A stretch of DNA of 64,000 nucleotides from Leeuwenhoekiella nanhaiensis (lineage in GTDB: Bacteria > Bacteroidota > Bacteroidia > Flavobacteriales > Flavobacteriaceae). The translations under genes were made by a program, and so were the position numbers. The stretch is taken from NCBI RefSeq assembly GCF_002744755.1, contig NZ_KZ319287.1, forward strand, positions 744,001 to 808,000, written 5' to 3'. Below the pieces are notes generated by a model. The model did no database searches, had not been told where the DNA came from, and saw only the letters and a list, made by a program, of their open reading frames with translations. How positions within the stretch are numbered: the first letter of the stretch is position 1; every line of letters begins with the position of its first letter. This document shows, piece after piece, positions 44,501 to 52,609 of this stretch.

Positions 44501-45011
44501 TATCAATAAGGAATTGGGTCTGGCTAAAAATGAAAATCCTATTCAGGGTGCTTTTATTATTGAAGAACTAACCGACCTGGTGGAAGAAGCTGTATTGCTT
44601 GAATTTGATCGTATTACTGAAAGAGGCGGAGTACTTGGTGCGATGGAAACCATGTACCAGCGCAGTAAAATACAGGAAGAAAGTTTGTATTATGAAACCC
44701 TGAAGCATAACGGGGAATTCCCGATTATCGGGGTGAATACCTTTCTGAGCAGCACGGGTTCGCCCACCGTAAAACCTATGGAAGTCATCAGAGCTACCGA
44801 AGCTGAAAAGCAGGCGCAAATAAAAACCCTGACGCAGCTACACAAGGCTTATGAAGACAAAGCCCAAAAAGCGTTGGAAGGCATACAAAACGCGGCAATT
44901 CAGAACGAAAATATCTTTGAACACCTGATGGAAGCCACCAAGGTTTGCTCTTTAGGTCAAATAACCAGTGCTCTTTTTGAAGTAGGAGGGCAGTATAGGA
45001 GAAATATGTAA
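41562..45011 (+). CDS. icmF: fused acyl-CoA mutase with B12 domain and G-protein chaperone (IcmF type)
   Basis: 1149 residues in the order of IcmF: B12-binding domain first (about 10-140; [12 protein letters not shown] with axial His 25), MeaB-like GTPase (about 200-420; [18 protein letters not shown]-loop), then the mutase TIM barrel. In the barrel [19 protein letters not shown] carries Phe where methylmalonyl-CoA mutase has the substrate Tyr (TMY), pointing to isobutyryl-CoA or pivalyl-CoA-type substrates rather than methylmalonyl-CoA. It is transcribed alone; no cobalamin riboswitch is evident in the 164-bp spacer upstream. Confidence 0.9.
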   Translation: MNQIKPYSPTHKVRIVTAASLFDGHDAAINIMRRIIQSTGVEVIHLGHDRSVEEVVNTAIQEDVQAIAMTSYQGGHTEYFKYMYDLLQKKGAGHIKIFGGGGGVILPEEIEELMNYGITRIYAPDDGREMGLQGMINDLVEKADFKTEASALPEAAEIPKKLKEKDVNTIARLISLAENDHDAFKSYFEWKNQSKSTPVLGITGTGGAGKSSLVDELVRRFLTDFPEKTLGIVSVDPSKRKTGGALLGDRIRMNAINSPRVYMRSLATRQSNLALSKHVQEAVEVLKAAEYDLIILETSGIGQSDTEILDHSDVSLYVMTPEFGAATQLEKIDMLDFADLVAINKFDKRGAQDALRDVKKQYMRNHQLWDTPQDDLPIYGTIASQFNDPGMNRLYKAIMDALATKTNAGLKSTFEISDEMSEKIFVIPPARTRYLSEIAENNRSYDATAVSQSAVAQKLFGIYKTIETITGKVPDLDKAGLVLEEDLQEGDLAKLLLAEFDKLKMDLDPYNWEVITGWEEKVNRYKNPVYTFKVRDKEIKIDTHTESLSHQQIPKVALPKYEAWGDVLKWVLQENVPGEFPYTAGLYPFKRTGEDPTRMFAGEGGPERTNRRFHYVSMGLPAKRLSTAFDSVTLYGNDPDHRPDIYGKIGNAGVSICCLDDAKKLYSGFDLSNPMTSVSMTINGPAPMLLGFFMNAAIDQACEKYIKENGLEDEVEAKLKANYDDKGLERPKYQNFSTEVKQAEGTLPEGNNGLGLMLLGITGDQVLPKAVYEKIKAETISQVRGTVQADILKEDQAQNTCIFSTEFALRLMGDVQEYFIENQIRNFYSVSISGYHIAEAGANPITQLAFTLANGFTYVEYYLSRGMDINKFGPNLSFFFSNGIDPEYAVIGRVARKIWAKALKLKYGANSRAQMLKYHIQTSGRSLHAQEIDFNDIRTTLQALYAIYDNCNSLHTNAYDEAITTPTEESVRRAMAIQLIINKELGLAKNENPIQGAFIIEELTDLVEEAVLLEFDRITERGGVLGAMETMYQRSKIQEESLYYETLKHNGEFPIIGVNTFLSSTGSPTVKPMEVIRATEAEKQAQIKTLTQLHKAYEDKAQKALEGIQNAAIQNENIFEHLMEATKVCSLGQITSALFEVGGQYRRNM

Positions 45012-45058
45012 GCAGGATACCAAGATTTTAAAGCGCAAGCGCATAAAATCTTGAGTAT

Positions 45059-45086
45059 ATCGCTTACCCTGAGCGAAGCCGAAGGG
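45059..45086 (+). repeat. dispersed repeat, copy 1
   Basis: ATCGCTTACCCTGAGCGAAG followed by CCGAAGGG. CCCT near the middle can pair with AGGG at the end, a small hairpin. The CCCTGAGCGAAGCCGAAGGG core is a type often dispersed between bacterial genes. Confidence 0.8.
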
Positions 45087-45169
45087 TCGTCGCTCTTTCA
45101 ATCTGATTTTTTTTTAGTCGTTTAAAGGTTTCTTTAAAAGAAGGCTTTGCCGCAGGAAATAGTGTGCGA

Positions 45170-45196
45170 ATCGCTTACCCTGAGCGAAGCCGAAGG
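45170..45196 (+). repeat. dispersed repeat, copy 2
   Basis: Same as copy 1 through CCGAAGG, ending A instead of G. Confidence 0.8.
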
Positions 45197-45255
45197 ATTT
45201 TTTTGGTTATGACAAACTTTTGTTTGGGAGATAATGCAGATAAAATTTCGAGTAT

Positions 45256-45283
45256 ATCGCTTATTCCAAGCGAAGCCGAAGGG
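45256..45283 (+). repeat. dispersed repeat, copy 3
   Basis: ATCGCTTATTCCAAGCGAAG then CCGAAGGG; four substitutions from copy 1 in the middle. Both this copy and copy 1 are preceded by GAGTAT, so the repeated unit starts further left. Confidence 0.75.
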
Positions 45284-45312
45284 TTTTTAAATTCTTATTT
45301 GAAATGAAATTC

Positions 45313-45352
45313 AGACCTCACAGGTTTTTAAAACCTGTGAGGTCTTTTTTTT
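45313..45352. terminator. 33-bp palindrome with T run
   Basis: AGACCTCACAGGTTTT (45313-45328) and AAAACCTGTGAGGTCT (45330-45345) are perfect inverted arms around one base, followed by T8. It can serve as a terminator for readthrough from the mutase gene; its perfection also fits a dispersed repeat. Confidence 0.75.
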
Positions 45353-45542
45353 TAACTGGAATTATTCTTGTAAACCCGCGTGAGGGATAGTAGCGGAAAT
45401 CCTGTTTTTGCTTTCAGGCAAAAATAGATTGCAGCGTATAGCCCGACCCGCAGGGGCACGCCCAAATGCAAAACAGTAGACTTCGTACTATTGATTCCGG
45501 GGTCTAATGTCTAAAATCTATAGTCTCAAGTCTCCCATCTAT

Positions 45543-46067
45543 CTAATCCTCAAAATCAAAATCATCGGGATCGAAGGGTATATCGTCATCCGGGTCGGGA
45601 TCGTCGTAGTTCACTCCCGGCGGATTAAACAAGCCCCAGCGGTCTATGATGTAATTCCACGGGTCAAAAGTCTGCACCCACTGAGCAAATAAAACCCGGA
45701 AATGCTCAATCTCGTCGCGCAGTAAATCGAGGTATTCGGTTTCTTTAAAGCCATACATCTCGAGTCCGGTCATATGTGTGGCGAGTTCGCGGGCGCACTT
45801 GCGTATGATTGCGGCCTTTTCCATTTTGATGTCGTATAGATCGCAGTTCCACGCGCCGGCAATCTTCGCAGGGATGATCGAAGCATCTTCGCGTATGTAT
45901 ATTGCGTGGCTACGCAGAATTTCCTGCTCTTCAGGCGTGTCGCTCTGCAGTTCGTAGGACGAGGCGATTTCGGCAATTCGGTTGGCCAGCTTTAAAATTT
46001 CGTAAGCTTTCTGGTAAAGCGGGCTAAAACGGTAATCCTCATAAGGAGTATCATCTTCTGAAGACAT
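45543..46067 (-). CDS. hypothetical helical protein, paralog A
   Basis: 174 residues, no signal peptide. Mostly helical, with an extremely acidic Asp-Pro C-terminus (about 148-174, DDPDPDDDIPFDPDDFDFED). Shares with the next gene LYQKAYEILKLANRIAE, a central YIREDA...IPAKI region and LDLLRDEIEHFRVLFAQWVQTF. Predicted four-helix arrangement. Family not recognised; the two paralogs may form a heteromer. The frame ends against the repeat region. Confidence 0.6.
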   Translation of the reverse strand: MSSEDDTPYEDYRFSPLYQKAYEILKLANRIAEIASSYELQSDTPEEQEILRSHAIYIREDASIIPAKIAGAWNCDLYDIKMEKAAIIRKCARELATHMTGLEMYGFKETEYLDLLRDEIEHFRVLFAQWVQTFDPWNYIIDRWGLFNPPGVNYDDPDPDDDIPFDPDDFDFED

Positions 46068-46157
46068 GATTTTTGGATTTTTTGCTGTATCCCTAAAATA
46101 GGGTTTTCTTAAGGAATAGACAGAGGCGGGCGTGGAAAAATAAAAAGGAATTCTGCT

Positions 46158-46541
46158 TTATAGCGTCATCATCCACTTGCGCTGCAGTCTGCGGAATTTA
46201 CGCAACTCGATTCTAAGGATGTTGAGAAAATCTTTACCGTTGCTTTCGGCACGCTCCAGGCGCTCGCAAGTGCTGTACAGGCGAGCCGTAAGTCGTTCTA
46301 ACGAGGCTGCGTAACGCAGGCGGTCATCCTGAAAAACCTGACTTTCGGCTTTCAATATTTCGGGTGCCAGGGAGTCTGAGTCCCGAACGATATCTCCGGA
46401 AAAGTAGACGTACGGATTCTCGCTTCCATTGCTTTGCAACGGAGCTAAATCGTAAACCAGATAGCTTGAAATAGAGCGCGATAGCTTCAGAATTTCCTGT
46501 GCCTGGTTGTACAGTTTACTATTTAACGGAGTGTATCTCAT
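46158..46541 (-). CDS. hypothetical helical protein, paralog B
   Basis: 127 residues from ATG 46541 (MRYTPLNSKLYNQAQ). Aligns by eye with paralog A: KLYNQAQEILKLSRSIS against PLYQKAYEILKLANRIA, YFSGDIVRDSDSLAPEIL against IYIREDASIIPAKI, and FLNILRIELRKFRRLQRKW against YLDLLRDEIEHFRVLFAQW. It lacks the acidic tail and is instead basic at its C-terminus. It is first in a likely two-gene unit, 90 bp before paralog A. No known domain. Confidence 0.6.
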   Translation of the reverse strand: MRYTPLNSKLYNQAQEILKLSRSISSYLVYDLAPLQSNGSENPYVYFSGDIVRDSDSLAPEILKAESQVFQDDRLRYAASLERLTARLYSTCERLERAESNGKDFLNILRIELRKFRRLQRKWMMTL

Positions 46542-46613
46542 AATTTTAAAACTCACTCAAATTTACCTGAATTCACAGAGTTTTGTATGTAGTAATTAAA
46601 TTTTAGATGTACA

Positions 46614-46636
46614 TTTACTTTAAAATTTAAAGTAAA
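46614..46636 (+). promoter_or_regulatory. palindrome before the Lrp/AsnC gene, candidate operator
   Basis: TTTACTTTAAA and TTTAAAGTAAA are perfect 11-bp inverted arms around one A, 18 bp before the regulator's ATG and between it and the divergent paralog pair. Lrp/AsnC dimers bind AT-rich palindromes at their own promoters. Confidence 0.5.
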
Positions 46637-46654
46637 AATGCTTTTTTATTTAAA

Positions 46655-47158
46655 ATGCAAATAGACGCCACAAATTGGAAAATACTGCAAATCTTGCAGC
46701 GCAATGCGCGTATGTCTGTAAGTGCTATAAGCCGCGAAGTTGGAGTTACGTCACCGGCTGTTGCAGAACGCATTCGTAAAATGGAGGATGCAGGGGTTTT
46801 AATTGGCTATAAAGCCGAAGTTTCGCACATAGGTTCGGGACATCAGCTTAAAGCCATCATTACCCTGCGCGCTTTTATGGGTAGGCTTAAACCCTTTTTA
46901 GAGAAAGTGCACGACTTTACAGAAGTGCTCAATTGTTATCGCATCACGGGTAACGAAAATATTTTTATGGAAGTGGTGCTTTTTGACCAGTTTCATCTGG
47001 AGGAATTTATAGACAAGCTCATCACGTATGGTGAGACCAAAACACATATTGTGTTATCTACCGTGATTGAAAATGCGCCCATACGCACTCGCAGGGAAGA
47101 TCGGGAAAAGCTGAAACTAAAGAGTGCTCAAATACCAAATCCCAAAGGCAATCAATAA
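46655..47158 (+). CDS. Lrp/AsnC-family transcriptional regulator
   Basis: 167 residues. N-terminal winged HTH (about 3-60: DATNWKILQILQRNARMSVS, AISREVGVTSPAVAERIRKME) and C-terminal RAM ligand-binding domain (about 68-145; LKAIITLRAF, CYRITGNENIFMEVV, TKTHIVLSTV). These sense amino acids and control their metabolism. A palindrome lies 18 bp upstream. Its 3' end overlaps the convergent Nramp-like gene by 42 bp, so the two are likely functionally or at least regulatorily tied. Confidence 0.92.
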   Translation: MQIDATNWKILQILQRNARMSVSAISREVGVTSPAVAERIRKMEDAGVLIGYKAEVSHIGSGHQLKAIITLRAFMGRLKPFLEKVHDFTEVLNCYRITGNENIFMEVVLFDQFHLEEFIDKLITYGETKTHIVLSTVIENAPIRTRREDREKLKLKSAQIPNPKGNQ

Positions 47159-48328
47159 GACAATACCTACCCAGCTGGCAATTTTAAGTGCGGTACTGGG
47201 GCGATCATCTTCGGCGACATCTTCAGAATTCATTGCAAAAAAGTTTGCAATCGCAAAAAAGGGAGCGGTTAAAAATGAAAGAATGGTAGCAATCTCCACC
47301 AGTCTGCCCATTTCGCTGGTTAAAAAGAACAGAATACAAACGGTGCCGGAGATCAAAACGAGCATCCAGGCCGCATAACCCCGTTTTTGTGTTTTGCCTG
47401 TAAGCAACTCGAGGGTTTTATTCATCGCCCGGGGCGATGCGTCAAGCGTGGTCAGCGTAGTGCTGAACATGGTGGTAAGCGCTGCCAGGCCTATGATGTA
47501 AAACGCCCAATTGCCGAGACTGCTGGTATACATATCAATAAGCTGTTTGGCAAATGCTCCGCCGCTGGCGCTAAATGATTCGCCCGAATTGTTCATAATA
47601 AGGGCTCCAAGGCTTATAAAGCAGGCGCCAACAATAATGGTTCCCAAAAAACCGATATTGAAATCAAACACAGCCGATTTGCGGGTAATTTTACCTTCTT
47701 TGGCTTTCTCTAAAGACCAAAGCGAATGCCAGATCGAAATATCGAGCGGCGCAGGCATCCACCCCATAAAGGCGATTAAAAAAGCGATTCCAATAGTGTC
47801 TTTGGGGATGATTTGCTCGAAAGATACGGGCTGATGGGGTTCAAAACCCGCAATTAGAACCGCAGCCAGGGTACTTATCGTAAGTGTTATCACAATCACC
47901 TTCATCAGTTTGTCTAAAAAAGAATACCGGCCTACTAGTAGGATAGCCGCACAACAGGCGGTGACAATGAGAGACCAGGTGGTAATGCTCCAGTCCATCC
48001 CAAAAATATAGGTCGCAATACCTGCGGTCACAATGGTTACCGCCGTTTGAATGGTAAACATCGTAAGCAAATTGATGATGAAATAAAGCACTAATAACGG
48101 CTTACCCAGCTTAAGATAACCCTCAAGCAAACTGGTGCCGGTGGCAGCTGCGTAACGTGGGCCAAACTGAAAAAACGGATATTTTATGAGGTGTATGAGT
48201 ACCAAAGCCCATAACAGACCCAAACCATAGTCGGCACCGGCCCGGGTAGACTGTACCAAATGCGAGACGCCTATTGCCGCCCCGGCGAACAAAAGCCCGG
48301 GTCCCAGCTGCCTGAGCAGGTTTTTCAT
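47117..48328 (-). CDS. Nramp-family membrane transporter without canonical metal motif
   Basis: 403 residues, eleven predicted membrane helices. It starts KNLLRQLGPGLLFAGAAIG. In TM1 the metal-binding DPGN of true Nramp is missing (AAIGVSHLVQSTRAGA), and in TM6 the MPH motif reads MPAPLDISIWH. Such divergence suggests a substrate other than Mn or Fe; the adjacent Lrp regulator would fit an amino acid or organic solute, but that is inference. Start ATG 48328; next gene upstream 5 bp away. Confidence 0.82.
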   Translation of the reverse strand: MKNLLRQLGPGLLFAGAAIGVSHLVQSTRAGADYGLGLLWALVLIHLIKYPFFQFGPRYAAATGTSLLEGYLKLGKPLLVLYFIINLLTMFTIQTAVTIVTAGIATYIFGMDWSITTWSLIVTACCAAILLVGRYSFLDKLMKVIVITLTISTLAAVLIAGFEPHQPVSFEQIIPKDTIGIAFLIAFMGWMPAPLDISIWHSLWSLEKAKEGKITRKSAVFDFNIGFLGTIIVGACFISLGALIMNNSGESFSASGGAFAKQLIDMYTSSLGNWAFYIIGLAALTTMFSTTLTTLDASPRAMNKTLELLTGKTQKRGYAAWMLVLISGTVCILFFLTSEMGRLVEIATILSFLTAPFFAIANFFAMNSEDVAEDDRPSTALKIASWVGIVLLIAFGIWYLSTL

Positions 48329-48333
48329 ACGTG

Positions 48334-48891
48334 TTATTGATTTTTCTTGATCGAGTCTGAAAGCAGACGTCTTGCCCGCAGGAGTTTTACCTTGACGTTG
48401 CCCAAAGGTTCGTCAAGTTTCTGCGCCATCTCCTTATAACTCATTTCCTGAAAATAGCGCAAATTGATCATTTCCTGATAATGCGGTTTCAATTTTTTTA
48501 TCAGGGTTTGCAATTCAGAGAGGTTTTGCTCGGTAATCAGCGCGTCTTCGGCGGTGGGGTTTTCATCAATTACTTTATTGAGCTGATTGTCTTTTTCGAG
48601 ATGTCGCTGTCTGCTTTGTTCTTTTCGGAATAGATCAATCTGAAGATTTTTGGAAATGGTAATTAGCCAGGTTCCAAACTGATAACTGCTGTTGTAGGTG
48701 TGCAGTTGATTAAAGGCTTTTGAAAACGTCTGAATAGTAATTTCTTCGGCTTTAAATTCGTCCTGAGTACGCGCCAGCTGAAAGTTGTAAACCAGATTCC
48801 AATGCGAGTTAAGCAGGTAGTTGTAGGCTGCCTGATTTCCGCATTGTGCTTCCGTGATTTTTTGATCTAAAAGAGGTTTATTCAATTCCAA
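48334..48891 (-). CDS. RNA polymerase sigma factor, sigma-70/ECF family
   Basis: 185 residues. Region 2 (FKAEEITIQTFSKAFNQL, FGTWLITISKNLQIDLFRK) and region 4 (LKPHYQEMINLRYFQEMSYKEMA, LDEPLGNVKVKLLRARRLL). No anti-sigma gene is adjacent; the glycosyltransferase gene before it overlaps its start by 10 bp, so all three genes from 49991 to 47117 may form one transcript. TTG start. Confidence 0.88.
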   Translation of the reverse strand: MELNKPLLDQKITEAQCGNQAAYNYLLNSHWNLVYNFQLARTQDEFKAEEITIQTFSKAFNQLHTYNSSYQFGTWLITISKNLQIDLFRKEQSRQRHLEKDNQLNKVIDENPTAEDALITEQNLSELQTLIKKLKPHYQEMINLRYFQEMSYKEMAQKLDEPLGNVKVKLLRARRLLSDSIKKNQ

Positions 48892-49991
48892 CGTTGGGGT
48901 TTTACTACAATATTACTTATAAAAATAAGCATTTGCACGCTTATCATAAAAGGCTCAAGAATAAGTGTATACAAAGCTAAATTTCGTTCTTTGAGTCGGA
49001 TGCTGACTTTAACTATTACACGCAATACCAAAAGCTCCCTGAAAATTAACAAAACAGGCAGGACAATAGACCCATACCCTACAGTTAATGACGCTATTGC
49101 CAGAGAGTAAAATGCCAATTGCGAGATATAAAATAAGCCCAACTGCAGCTGGTGCTTCGGTTTATACAGATGCGAAACACCAATGTGCCTTCGCTTTTGA
49201 ATAAACCAGGATTTCCAGCTTTTTTCGGGTTCAGAACGCGTAAATGCATCGGGGTTTAAACAAATGGCAACGTTCTCCCGTGTGGCATTTTGGTTTACGA
49301 ACAAATCGTCGTCCCCGGCCTTGTGGTGCAGGTGTTTTTTAAAACCTTCTGCCCGGTTAAAGAGTTTTTTGGTGTATGCCAGATTGCGCCCCACGCCCAT
49401 ATAGGCATTTTTTGCTTTCGCGTAAGCGAAATATTGCATCGCCGTAAAAAGGGTTTCAAACCGAATCAGGGTATTGAGCACAGACCTTTTGTACGTTTTG
49501 TAGCCACCATATCCCAAAACGATCTGCTTTTTCTTGGTAAATTTTTCAGTCATTAAGCCTAGCCAGTCTGGGGAAGCGGGGATGCAATCGGCATCTATAA
49601 GCAGTAGCTTGTCGTATTGCGCTTTATGCACAGCTTGGGTGATTCCGGCTTTTTTGCCGTGTGTTGACTGAAGATTGATAATCTCAATATTCGGCTTTCG
49701 CAAAGCGAAAGCATTCAGGATATCAAGGCTGTGGTCTGTACTGTGGTCGTTGACGAAAATGATTTCAAATACCGGATAATTCTGCTTGACAAGAGACTCC
49801 AACAGCGCCGGAAGATTTGGTGCCTCATTTTTAACGCAGCTAATTATACTTACGCCGGAATCAGATTTAGAAATCTTAGTTTTTGATTCCTTAGAAAAAA
49901 TCCAAAAACGGGAAAAATAAAGGTAATACGCGCAATTGAGTAATGTGAAACCTGCCAAAAGCAGAACCAGCACATCGGGCAGCGCGCTCAA
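48882..49991 (-). CDS. membrane-associated family 2 glycosyltransferase
   Basis: 369 residues. N-terminal helix (about 4-25), GT-A domain with SIISCVKNEAPNLPALLESL, FVNDHSTDHSLDIL and LLLIDADCIPAS (DxD-type), GDDDLFVNQ acceptor region and QKRRH in place of the QxxRW motif; then two or three C-terminal helices. Acts on polysaccharide or lipid at the cytoplasmic membrane; substrate unknown. TTG start. Confidence 0.85.
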   Translation of the reverse strand: MSALPDVLVLLLAGFTLLNCAYYLYFSRFWIFSKESKTKISKSDSGVSIISCVKNEAPNLPALLESLVKQNYPVFEIIFVNDHSTDHSLDILNAFALRKPNIEIINLQSTHGKKAGITQAVHKAQYDKLLLIDADCIPASPDWLGLMTEKFTKKKQIVLGYGGYKTYKRSVLNTLIRFETLFTAMQYFAYAKAKNAYMGVGRNLAYTKKLFNRAEGFKKHLHHKAGDDDLFVNQNATRENVAICLNPDAFTRSEPEKSWKSWFIQKRRHIGVSHLYKPKHQLQLGLFYISQLAFYSLAIASLTVGYGSIVLPVLLIFRELLVLRVIVKVSIRLKERNLALYTLILEPFMISVQMLIFISNIVVKPQRWN

Positions 49992-50003
49992 AAGAAGCTC
50001 TTG

Positions 50004-50204
50004 TTAAGCTTTTGGAGTGGAGCAATCTCCAATCTCATCAGGCATTTTACCACACATACCGCAGGCTTCGCCTGATTTGTTCAAATACGGATTTTGACTT
50101 GCGCAGGTGCCTGCAAACTTCCCGTCCTTTTTTGCCCAGATTTTTATAGCAATCCCGGCAAAAGCAAGACCTAGTAGTACAAGTGTGATTAGTAGAAGTT
50201 TCAT
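50004..50204 (-). CDS. small membrane-anchored cysteine-rich protein
   Basis: 66 residues from ATG 50204 (MKLLLITLVLLGLAFAG). One N-terminal membrane helix, then KDGKFAGTCASQNPYLN and GEACGMCGKMPDEIGDC with four Cys, two as CxxC. The longer frame start is within the promoter region and is not used. Promoter matches support a real gene. A disulfide, heme or metal-site role is possible but unproven. Confidence 0.7.
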   Translation of the reverse strand: MKLLLITLVLLGLAFAGIAIKIWAKKDGKFAGTCASQNPYLNKSGEACGMCGKMPDEIGDCSTPKA

Positions 50205-50220
50205 ACTGTAAAATTTGATG

Positions 50221-50252
50221 CAAAGATACGAACTGAAGTGCTGAAGCACAAA
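50221..50252 (-). promoter_or_regulatory. promoter for the small cysteine-rich protein
   Basis: Minus strand TTTG (50249-50252), 20 nt, then TATCTTTG (50221-50228): full match to the Bacteroidota consensus, 16 nt before the ATG. Confidence 0.7.
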
Positions 50253-50292
50253 GAATACGCTGTTAAGCTGTTCGTTAAAATAGCGGTAAAAC

Positions 50293-51309
50293 TTATTCGA
50301 TGATGTTTACTTCGGGATCTATGGTAATACCAAACTGCTGCTGCACCTGTTCTTTAACTTTAAGCGCCAGTTCCCAGATTTCGGCGCCCGTAGCATTACC
50401 GTAGTTAACCAAAACCAGCGCCTGATTTTTGTGTACTCCTGCGTCGCCAAAGCGTTTTCCCTTAAAGCCGGCCTGCTCTATAAGCCAGCCTGCCGGTACT
50501 TTTACGGTTGTTTTCGATACGGGATAATGTGGCATTTGTGGGAATTTTTCTTGTAAATTTTCAAATTGTTCCCTCGAAATAATAGGATTCTTAAAAAAGC
50601 TTCCGCTATTACCCAGTTCCTTAGGGTCAGGTAGTTTTGACGAGCGAATGGCGATCACGGCATCTGCGATATCTGCGATTCCCGGATTTTCGATTCCTTT
50701 TGCTTCCAGCGTTTCCTGAATGGCGCCGTATTCGGTATGAAGCTTGTGATTGGCCTTGGTCAACTTAAACGTCACCGAGGTAATCACAAAACGATCTTTC
50801 AGTTCATTTTTAAACACCGATTCGCGGTACCCGAAATTACATTCAGCTAGCGAAAAGCTGCGTTCTTCAAGATTTTTTCGGTCTATAGCTGTGCATTTAT
50901 AAAAGACATCTTTAAGCTCAACCCCGTATGCACCTATGTTTTGCACGGGTGCGGTACCGGTATTGCCGGGAATAAGCGCCATATTTTCAACACCGCCATA
51001 GCCGTGCTCCACGCAGTACATCACAAATTGATGCCAGTTTTCACCCGCAGCAACCTGAACCCAAACCTCTTCTTCGGTTTCTTTAACAAGCTCAATTCCC
51101 TTAAGGGCCACGTGAACCACCAGACCGTCTATATCTTTTTTAAGCAGCATATTGCTTCCGCCTCCTAAGATAAAAGGATCCGGGTAATCAGAATGACTTA
51201 GGGCTTCCTTGAGCTCTTCTTTAGAAGTTACCGCAATAAAAGCTTCCGCCTTTGCGGGGATGCCAAAGGTATTGTGTTCTTTTAGTGAAAACTGATGCTG
51301 TAGGTTCAT
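50293..51309 (-). CDS. murB: UDP-N-acetylenolpyruvoylglucosamine reductase
   Basis: Makes UDP-MurNAc using FAD and NADPH; 338 residues (the longer type I form). LKEHNTFGIPAKAEAFI, FILGGGSNMLL, IPGNTGTAPVQNIGAYGVE, FGYRESVFKNEL, the catalytic Ser region NSGSFFKNPII and AGWLIEQAGFKG. It is separate from the main wall cluster. Its ATG overlaps the aminotransferase stop by one base (TAATG), so both are translated from one message. Confidence 0.95.
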   Translation of the reverse strand: MNLQHQFSLKEHNTFGIPAKAEAFIAVTSKEELKEALSHSDYPDPFILGGGSNMLLKKDIDGLVVHVALKGIELVKETEEEVWVQVAAGENWHQFVMYCVEHGYGGVENMALIPGNTGTAPVQNIGAYGVELKDVFYKCTAIDRKNLEERSFSLAECNFGYRESVFKNELKDRFVITSVTFKLTKANHKLHTEYGAIQETLEAKGIENPGIADIADAVIAIRSSKLPDPKELGNSGSFFKNPIISREQFENLQEKFPQMPHYPVSKTTVKVPAGWLIEQAGFKGKRFGDAGVHKNQALVLVNYGNATGAEIWELALKVKEQVQQQFGITIDPEVNIIE

Positions 51310-52499
51310 TAATCTTTATACAGACTAAGGGCTTCCTTCAATAAGGCAACAGCTTCGATTAGGTCTTCCTTTTTCAATACATAAGCGATACGTACCTGAT
51401 TAAGGCCTTCGCCGGGTGTCGAGTAAAAACCGGCTGCAGGAGCAACCATTACTGTTTTTTTATTGTGTTCAAAAGATTCCAGTAACCACTGCGCAAAATC
51501 ATCTGAATTTTTAACCGGTAATTCGGCAATACAGTAAAAAGCACCTTTAGGCTTTGCAACGCGCACTCCCGGAATAGCCTCAAGACCGGCAACAAGCGTA
51601 TCTCTGCGGTCTACATATTCTGAAATAACCTCGTCAAAGTAGGATTGTGGCGTATCTAAAGCGGCTTCACTGGCGATCTGGGCAAGTGTTGGCGGACTCA
51701 AACGCGCCTGTGCAAATTTCATCGCAGTAGCCATGAACGCTTTATTACGGCTCACCAGGCAGCCTATACGGGCACCACACATCGAAAACCGCTTGGAAAC
51801 CGAATCAATCATGATCGTGTGTTGATCAATTTCGCGCTGGTTTAATACCGAATTGTGCTGCAAACCGTCATAGGCAAACTCGCGATATACTTCGTCTGCA
51901 ATCAGAAAAAGATCATGTTTTTTTACCAGTTCAGAAAGTTGGTCAAGTTCTTCTTTGCTGTACAGGTAGCCGGTAGGATTGCCGGGATTACAAATCACGA
52001 TCGCCTTGGTTTTTGGTGTGATTTGCTTTTCAAATTCAGAAATTGGAGGCAGGGCAAATCCGCTTTCAAAAGAAGAAATCACCGGTTTTACCGTTACGCC
52101 CGAAGCCGTGGCAAAGCCATTATAGTTTGCGTAAAAAGGTTCGGGGATGATGATCTCATCTCCGAGATCTGTAATGGTTCCCATTGCAAAAAGCAAAGCT
52201 TCAGAACCACCGGTAGATACGATGATGTCATTTGCAGTGATCTCAATGCCCTGCTTGCCATAATATGCGGCAAGTTTTTCGCGATAGCTCAAAAAGCCTG
52301 CAGAATGGCTGTAAGACAACACTTCGATATCTGCATTTTTTACAGCGTCAAGGGCGTGCTTTGGTGTCTTAATATCGGGCTGGCCAATGTTGAGTTGGTG
52401 TATCTGAATGCCTCTGGCTTCGGCAGCTTCAGCATAAGGTACCAGTTTACGTATAGGCGATTGAGGCATATCCTGCCCCTTTTGAGATAACTGTGGCAT
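51309..52499 (-). CDS. pyridoxal-phosphate aminotransferase, class I/II
   Basis: 396 residues, fold type I. LNIGQPDIKTP, STGGSEALLFAMG, IVICNPGNPTGYLYS, FLIADEVYREFAYDG and the PLP lysine in DSVSKRFSMCGARIG (about residue 240). Closest type is aspartate/aromatic aminotransferase-like, but the substrate is not decidable. It precedes murB and they overlap by 1 bp. Confidence 0.9.
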   Translation of the reverse strand: MPQLSQKGQDMPQSPIRKLVPYAEAAEARGIQIHQLNIGQPDIKTPKHALDAVKNADIEVLSYSHSAGFLSYREKLAAYYGKQGIEITANDIIVSTGGSEALLFAMGTITDLGDEIIIPEPFYANYNGFATASGVTVKPVISSFESGFALPPISEFEKQITPKTKAIVICNPGNPTGYLYSKEELDQLSELVKKHDLFLIADEVYREFAYDGLQHNSVLNQREIDQHTIMIDSVSKRFSMCGARIGCLVSRNKAFMATAMKFAQARLSPPTLAQIASEAALDTPQSYFDEVISEYVDRRDTLVAGLEAIPGVRVAKPKGAFYCIAELPVKNSDDFAQWLLESFEHNKKTVMVAPAAGFYSTPGEGLNQVRIAYVLKKEDLIEAVALLKEALSLYKD

Positions 52500-52609
52500 G
52501 TTCTTTTTCTTTAGGCTGCAAATTTGCGAATTATAAACGAGAAAATAATTTCAAACAGGAGCTTAAAATTTTCCTATAAAAATAGTAAATTCATACAAAA
52601 GAGCGTGTT

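Larger units (their letters stand above)
45012..45542. other. gene-free 531-bp stretch with dispersed repeats
   Basis: No supportable ORF. It holds three copies of a ~28-bp repeat and a long palindrome (listed separately), and otherwise low-complexity AT-rich sequence. Confidence 0.7.
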
